A stretch of 9,712 nt of DNA, taken from DASSWG01 sp035704905. Lineage in GTDB: Bacteria; Bacteroidota; Bacteroidia; Flavobacteriales; Flavobacteriaceae. Made by a program: the position numbers and the translations under genes. Numbering within the stretch: position 1 is the first letter of the stretch; every line of letters starts with the position of its first letter. Under the pieces are notes generated by a model. It made no database searches, was not told the DNA's origin, and was given only the letters and a program-made list of their open reading frames with translations. Shown here piece by piece: positions 5,487-9,712 of this stretch. The stretch is from positions 1-9,712 of the forward strand of contig DASSWN010000020.1 of the NCBI GenBank assembly GCA_035704905.1, written 5' to 3'.

Positions 5487-8120
5487 ATGAAAATACGGGA
5501 AATTAACGCCTTGCGCGGCCCCAACTACTGGTCTATCGATCGACACAAATTGATTGTCATGGTACTTGACTTGGAAGAGTTGGAGGAGCGGCCAACAAAT
5601 GAAATCAACGGATTTTATGAGCGACTGAAAAAACTTCTTCCGGGTTTGTACTCCCATCATTGTTCGGAAGATAAAAAAGGAGGTTTTTTTCTGCGCGTGG
5701 AAAAGGGGACTTGGATGGGACATGTAATTGAGCATGTTGCATTGGAAATTCAAAGTTTGGCGGGAATGGATACAGGTTTCGGAAGAACCCGCGGTTATGG
5801 CGAAAAGGGCGTTTACAATGTGGTTTTTTCGTATGTGGAAGCGAGCGTGGGTCGGTATGCCGCCAAAGCTGCGGTTCGGATTTGCGAAGCATTAATTTCC
5901 GGGAAAGATTATAATTTGGAAGAAGACATTCAAGAAATGCGCGAATTGCGGGAAGAAGACCGGCTCGGGCCCAGTACGGAAGCAATTATAGAAGAAGCCG
6001 ATAGCAGGGGAATCCCGTGGATTCGATTGAACAAAAAATCGCTTTGCCAACTGGGGTACGGGGCCAACCAAAAACGAATAGAAGCTACGATTACCAGTGA
6101 TACCAGTAGTATTGGGGTAGATTTGGCTTGCAACAAGGAAGACACCAAACATTTGCTCGAGGAAGCAAAGGTTGAGGTCGCCTGCGGAACAATCGTTTCT
6201 CGGGAACGTGATTTGGAAGAAGCTTGCGAAAGTATTGGTTTTCCGTTGGTCATCAAACCAACAGGCGGAAACCATGGCCGGGGGATTACTGTCAATATAA
6301 ATTCCAAGGAAGAAGCGCAAAAAGCATTTAAAATCGCAAAAAAAGTTTCAGACAAATTGATTGTTGAAAAATACGTAGAAGGAGATGATTACCGATTATT
6401 GGTTATCGACAATGTTTTTGTAGCGGCTGCAAAAAGAACCCCGGCACATGTTGTTGGTGATGGAAGGTCGAGTATAAAAAAACTGATCGATCAGGCAAAC
6501 AAAGATCCGAATCGGGGCTTTGGCCACGAAAAAATGTTAACGAAAATTGTTCTCAATGACGTTACCAAGCGGGTTTTGGAAGGCCAAGGTTACACCAAAT
6601 CATCCGTTCCACAAAAGGGGAAAAGGGTGATTTTAAAAGATACCGCAAATTTAAGTACCGGTGGAACTTCTGAAGATGTTACGCACGTAGTGCATCCGTC
6701 GAATATAGAAATGGCAGAACGTATTTCAAAAATAATTGATCTGGATATTTGTGGAATCGATATAATTGCGAAGAATATAAGCAAACCACTTTCAGAGACA
6801 GGCGGCGTTGTGCTGGAGGTAAATGCAGCGCCGGGGTTTCGAATGCATCTTTTTCCGATCAAAGGCTTGCCCCGTAATGTTGCTGCCCCCGTGATTGATA
6901 AATTGTTTCCGGAGAAATTCAATACGGGAAGAATCCCAATTGTTGCTGTAACCGGAACCAACGGAAAAACCACTACAACCCGATTGATCGCACATATGGC
7001 AAAAATGACAGGCTGCAGGGTCGGTTATACAACAACGGAAGGTGTTTATATTCAAAATCGGTTGATGATGGAAGGAGATTGCACAGGGCCGGCAAGTGCT
7101 GAATTCGTATTGCGCGATCCCACCATAAATTTTGCCGTGTTGGAATGTGCCCGGGGCGGAATTTTGCGTTCGGGATTGGGTTTTTCAAAATGTGATATCG
7201 GAATTGTAACAAACGTGTCGGAAGATCACCTCGGTTTGAAAGGAATCCACACGTTGGAGCAACTTGCCGCTGTAAAGCAAGTAGTTCCAGAAACTGTTTT
7301 GCGCGATGGTTATGCAATTCTGAATGCCGATGACGATTTGGTTTATAAAATGGGAAAAAAGCTGCGTTGCCAAGTGGCGCTGTTCTCCATGAACGAAAAC
7401 AATCCTCGGATTAAAAAACTTCAAAAGGAAGGCGGTATTTCGGCCATTTATGAAAACAGATATGTAACTTTATGTCGTGGACCTTGGAAAATGCGCATTA
7501 TGAAAACTTCTGAAATACCATTGACATACGGGGGAAAAGTGGATTTTATGATCGAAAATATTCTTCCGGCCATTATTTCTGGAAACATTCAAGGAATGAG
7601 CATTTCGGATATGCGCGCAGCCCTCGAAACATTTCTTCCTTCTTCATTTCAAACTCCCGGGCGACTCAATATGTTTCATTTCGAAAACTTCCGGTTTTTG
7701 TTGGATTATGCGCATAATCCTTCCGGAATGCGGGCATTGCAGAAATTTACCGACAAACTCGATGCGATTGCGAAGGTGGGCATAATTGCAGGAATCGGAG
7801 ATCGTCGGATCGAAGATACTCGAAAAATTGGAGCCATTGCGGCAGAGATGTTCGATGAAATCATTATTCGGTTAGATAAAGATTTACGCGGAAAAACTTC
7901 CGAGGAAATTGTCAGGATGTTGGAAGAAGGTATTAAGGCAAATTATCCGGATAAGAAAATCACCCTTATTCCATCCGAGCAAGAAGCCATTTTATATGCC
8001 GTAAACAATGCCAAAATCGGAACTTTGATCGTTCTCTGCAGTGAAGACGTTCATTCCTCAGCAGAACTGGTACAGAAATTGAAGGAGAACGAATCCATGA
8101 ATTTATTTCCCACAGGATAA
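5487..8120 (+). CDS. cphA: Cyanophycin synthetase (CphA1 type)
   Basis: This enzyme polymerises Asp and Arg into cyanophycin using ATP, adding Asp to the backbone and then Arg to the Asp side chain. The 877-residue length fits CphA1 (about 870-900 aa) and exceeds the shorter dipeptide-polymerising CphA2. There are three parts. The N domain (about 1-160) contains Cys59 and H79-V-I-E82-H83, a possible zinc site. The ATP-grasp G domain (about 165-475) has KPTGGNHGRGI at 257-267 and the YVEGDDYR segment. The Mur-ligase-like M domain (about 480-877) has the P-loop GTNGKT at 490-495, LECARGG, NVSEDHLG, and DYAHNP at 740-745. I chose the ATG at 5487; a TTG codon directly before it adds only one residue. 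All key motifs look intact. It is divergent from cphB and near iaaA, giving synthesis and degradation in one cluster. Confusion with a plain Mur ligase is excluded by the ATP-grasp fusion. Confidence 0.96.
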   Translation: MKIREINALRGPNYWSIDRHKLIVMVLDLEELEERPTNEINGFYERLKKLLPGLYSHHCSEDKKGGFFLRVEKGTWMGHVIEHVALEIQSLAGMDTGFGRTRGYGEKGVYNVVFSYVEASVGRYAAKAAVRICEALISGKDYNLEEDIQEMRELREEDRLGPSTEAIIEEADSRGIPWIRLNKKSLCQLGYGANQKRIEATITSDTSSIGVDLACNKEDTKHLLEEAKVEVACGTIVSRERDLEEACESIGFPLVIKPTGGNHGRGITVNINSKEEAQKAFKIAKKVSDKLIVEKYVEGDDYRLLVIDNVFVAAAKRTPAHVVGDGRSSIKKLIDQANKDPNRGFGHEKMLTKIVLNDVTKRVLEGQGYTKSSVPQKGKRVILKDTANLSTGGTSEDVTHVVHPSNIEMAERISKIIDLDICGIDIIAKNISKPLSETGGVVLEVNAAPGFRMHLFPIKGLPRNVAAPVIDKLFPEKFNTGRIPIVAVTGTNGKTTTTRLIAHMAKMTGCRVGYTTTEGVYIQNRLMMEGDCTGPASAEFVLRDPTINFAVLECARGGILRSGLGFSKCDIGIVTNVSEDHLGLKGIHTLEQLAAVKQVVPETVLRDGYAILNADDDLVYKMGKKLRCQVALFSMNENNPRIKKLQKEGGISAIYENRYVTLCRGPWKMRIMKTSEIPLTYGGKVDFMIENILPAIISGNIQGMSISDMRAALETFLPSSFQTPGRLNMFHFENFRFLLDYAHNPSGMRALQKFTDKLDAIAKVGIIAGIGDRRIEDTRKIGAIAAEMFDEIIIRLDKDLRGKTSEEIVRMLEEGIKANYPDKKITLIPSEQEAILYAVNNAKIGTLIVLCSEDVHSSAELVQKLKENESMNLFPTG

Positions 8121-8147
8121 TTTTCGAGGAAATTCATGAAAGAATGG

Positions 8148-8155
8148 TAATTTTA
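8148..8155 (+). promoter_or_regulatory. Candidate -7 element for the metallophosphoesterase gene
   Basis: TAATTTTA matches TAnnTTTG in seven of eight positions, 22 bases before the ATG at 8178. TTTC at 8122-8125 is a partial -33 match with 22 bases between the elements. It lies in the 57-base gap after cphA, so the gene could have its own promoter instead of relying only on read-through. The support is weak. Confidence 0.3.
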
Positions 8156-8177
8156 CCTTTTAATCAATTCATTTTTA

Positions 8178-9407
8178 ATGCGCTGGATTTTTTTTGTCAT
8201 TCTCTACATTTTAATTGACATCTACGCTTTTCAGGCTTTTCGAACTTTGGCCAGAAGCAATTTTGCCATGTATGCGTTCATTTTTGTTTCCCTTTTGGTT
8301 TTTGGGAATTTCATGTATTGGTGGGTGCAGCCCAACACCGGAAGTGTTTATACCGGTCCCAGAAGTTACGCACTCGGATTCTTGGTCAGTTTTATATTGG
8401 CGAAGATCATTTTAATTTTATTCATGTTTGGTGAAGATGTGGTTCGTTTGTTTGTCGGATCGTATTCCAAATTTGTTTCGGGCGGTGAATTTTATTTCCC
8501 TTCCCGTCGAAAATTTGTGAGCACGATTGCTTTGGGCGTTGCATCTATTCCTTTTCTTTCCCTGCTCTACGGAATGTACCGCGGAAAATATAATTTCAGG
8601 AAAATCAGTCATGTTTTGGAATTTGATGACCTTCCCGATGAATTTGATGGTTATCGTATTACGCACATCAGTGATATTCACTGCGGAAGTTTTGATAGCC
8701 AACATGAAGTGAAAGCCGCCATTGAAATGATTAATGATGCCAATTGCGACGCCGTCATGTTCACGGGCGATTTGGTAAACAATCGTTCGGACGAGATGAA
8801 TGATTGGATGGAAGTTTTTGGGGCGATTAGGGCGAAAGACGGTGTTTTTTCGGTTTTTGGAAACCACGATTATGGCGATTACACCGAATGGCCTTCGGAA
8901 ACAGAGAAAGAACAGAATTTGGAAGATTTAAAAGTTATCCATAAAAATTTGGGTTGGAACTTATTGCTGAACGAACACCGCATAATAGAAAAAAACGGCT
9001 CTAAAATTGCAGTTGTAGGAGTGGAAAATTGGGGAACGGGCGGGTTTATCAAAAAAGGTGATATTGATTTGGCGGGAGAAGGTCTTGAAAAACCTGATTT
9101 TAAAATTTTATTGAGTCATGATCCATCCTATTGGACCGATCGACTGCGCAGCGATGAAAAAAATTATCAGCTTACCTTGAGCGGGCATACGCACGGCATG
9201 CAATTTGGGATTGAAATCCCAGGTTGGTTTCGATGGAGTCCCATTCAATATCGGTATGACCATTGGGCTGGGATTTATAAGGAATTTGGGAGGTATTTGA
9301 ACGTGAATCGTGGTTTTGGTTATCTCGGTTATCCCGGCAGGGTAGGAATTTGGCCAGAAATTACAATTATAGAATTACGCAAATCAAAATCTCTACAAAC
9401 TTCTTAA
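8178..9407 (+). CDS. Membrane-anchored metallophosphoesterase (YkuE/YaeI-like)
   Basis: This 409-residue protein of the calcineurin-like phosphoesterase superfamily has an N-terminal membrane region. Catalytic metal ligands are all present: D166-I-H168, GD198, GNHD with Asn229 and His230, His314 in LLSHDPSYW, and GHTHG with His337 and His339. Four hydrophobic segments lie at about 2-20, 32-50, 65-86 and 113-133. The positive charges fall in the loops after segments 1 and 3, suggesting an N-out topology with the catalytic domain on the periplasmic side. Just before the fourth segment is SRRKFV (109-114), resembling a twin-arginine motif; B. subtilis YkuE and E. coli YaeI of this superfamily are Tat-type exported enzymes. 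The substrate cannot be told from sequence; lipid or cell-envelope phosphoesters are possible. It follows cphA by 57 bases on the same strand, but there is no functional reason to tie it to cyanophycin. Confidence 0.88.
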   Translation: MRWIFFVILYILIDIYAFQAFRTLARSNFAMYAFIFVSLLVFGNFMYWWVQPNTGSVYTGPRSYALGFLVSFILAKIILILFMFGEDVVRLFVGSYSKFVSGGEFYFPSRRKFVSTIALGVASIPFLSLLYGMYRGKYNFRKISHVLEFDDLPDEFDGYRITHISDIHCGSFDSQHEVKAAIEMINDANCDAVMFTGDLVNNRSDEMNDWMEVFGAIRAKDGVFSVFGNHDYGDYTEWPSETEKEQNLEDLKVIHKNLGWNLLLNEHRIIEKNGSKIAVVGVENWGTGGFIKKGDIDLAGEGLEKPDFKILLSHDPSYWTDRLRSDEKNYQLTLSGHTHGMQFGIEIPGWFRWSPIQYRYDHWAGIYKEFGRYLNVNRGFGYLGYPGRVGIWPEITIIELRKSKSLQTS

Positions 9408-9414
9408 CACTTTC

Positions 9415-9426
9415 CCAAAATTTTGG
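9415..9426. repeat. Perfect 12-base palindrome CCAAAATTTTGG
   Basis: This is a self-complementary site eight bases after the metallophosphoesterase stop codon. Its right half contains the TTTG proposed as the -33 element of the next gene, so a protein bound here could control that promoter. It has no loop and so is not a hairpin terminator. A/T-rich palindromes of this size can arise by chance. Confidence 0.3.
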
Positions 9427-9453
9427 TGGTTTTTAATACTTGAATTACATTTA
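9422..9453 (+). promoter_or_regulatory. Candidate promoter of the thioredoxin-like gene
   Basis: TTTG at 9422-9425 is followed, after 20 bases, by TACATTTA at 9446-9453, a seven-of-eight match to the Bacteroidota -7 element TAnnTTTG. The ATG at 9467 is 13 bases further on. Both elements and the spacing fit the known -33/-7 arrangement, making this the best promoter candidate in the window. Confidence 0.45.
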
Positions 9454-9466
9454 GCCAACCTATTCT

Positions 9467-9712
9467 ATGAGCAAAATGGCAAAATTTGGTGAGTTAATAG
9501 ATTTGGAAGTTCCTGTTTTGTTGGGATTTTATACCGACTGGGATGAACCTTCAAAAGCAATGCAACCCGTTTTACGCGATGTCGCGGCGGCTTTGGGCGA
9601 TAGGGCAAAAGTGATAAAAATCGATGTCGATAAGAATAATCAGTTGGCTGAAGCTTTGCGAATTAAAGGACTTCCAACTATGGTACTTTATAAAGACGGC
9701 GAAATGAAATGG
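9467..9712 (+). CDS. Thioredoxin-fold protein without active-site cysteines (partial, 3' end cut)
   Basis: The window ends after 82 codons, so the C-terminus is missing. The visible part follows the thioredoxin fold: the beta strand VPVLLGFYTDW, then the active-site helix, the strand KVIKIDVDKN (48-57), A..L.I.GLPT (62-71) with the cis-proline Pro70, and the following strand MVLYKDGE. The active-site motif, normally W-C-G-P-C-K, reads W25-D-E-P-S-K30, so both redox cysteines are replaced (Asp26, Ser29), and no cysteine occurs anywhere in the visible part. It cannot be an ordinary disulfide reductase; a chaperone-like or protein-binding role is possible but unknown. The ATG at 9467 is chosen; ATG at 9476 would remove three residues. 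A candidate promoter lies just upstream. Confidence 0.85.
   Translation, partial: MSKMAKFGELIDLEVPVLLGFYTDWDEPSKAMQPVLRDVAAALGDRAKVIKIDVDKNNQLAEALRIKGLPTMVLYKDGEMKW

Noticed and set aside
5605..7424. Several minus-strand open frames inside cphA
   Set aside because: They overlap the fully supported cphA frame and show no protein family features.

Overview
The window looks like chromosome of a member of the Bacteroidota, most likely a flavobacterium. The DNA is moderately AT-rich. Start codons are preceded by A/T-rich sequence instead of Shine-Dalgarno motifs. Several upstream regions carry matches to the Bacteroidota -7 element (TAnnTTTG). No RNA gene, insertion sequence, CRISPR array or phage gene was seen, and coding density is high (longest gap about 177 bases).

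Layout from left to right: (1) a Bcp-type peroxiredoxin (+), nearly complete and possibly cut just upstream of its promoter; (2) polA, DNA polymerase I (-), convergent with it; (3) a divergent spacer, then a cyanophycin cluster: an isoaspartyl peptidase/plant-type asparaginase (+), cyanophycinase (-, 3' end overlapping the previous gene by 13 bases) and cyanophycin synthetase (+, divergent from cyanophycinase across about 107 bases); (4) a membrane-anchored metallophosphoesterase (+); (5) the first 82 codons of a thioredoxin-fold protein (+), cut by the window end.

The central theme is a self-contained cycle for cyanophycin, the Asp-Arg nitrogen/carbon storage polymer. CphA builds the polymer from Asp and Arg with ATP. 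CphB cuts it into beta-Asp-Arg dipeptides. The isoaspartyl peptidase splits those into free amino acids. None of the three proteins has a visible signal peptide, so the cycle is predicted to be intracellular. The CphA N domain carries a Cys plus HxxEH set that may be a metal site for making its own primers.

A second pattern is that three otherwise well-conserved proteins lack expected catalytic residues. DNA polymerase I has lost two of the four metal-binding acidic residues of its proofreading domain. The Bcp peroxiredoxin has no resolving cysteine. The thioredoxin-like protein has DEPS where CGPC should be. These are read directly from the codons; their functional meaning is inference.
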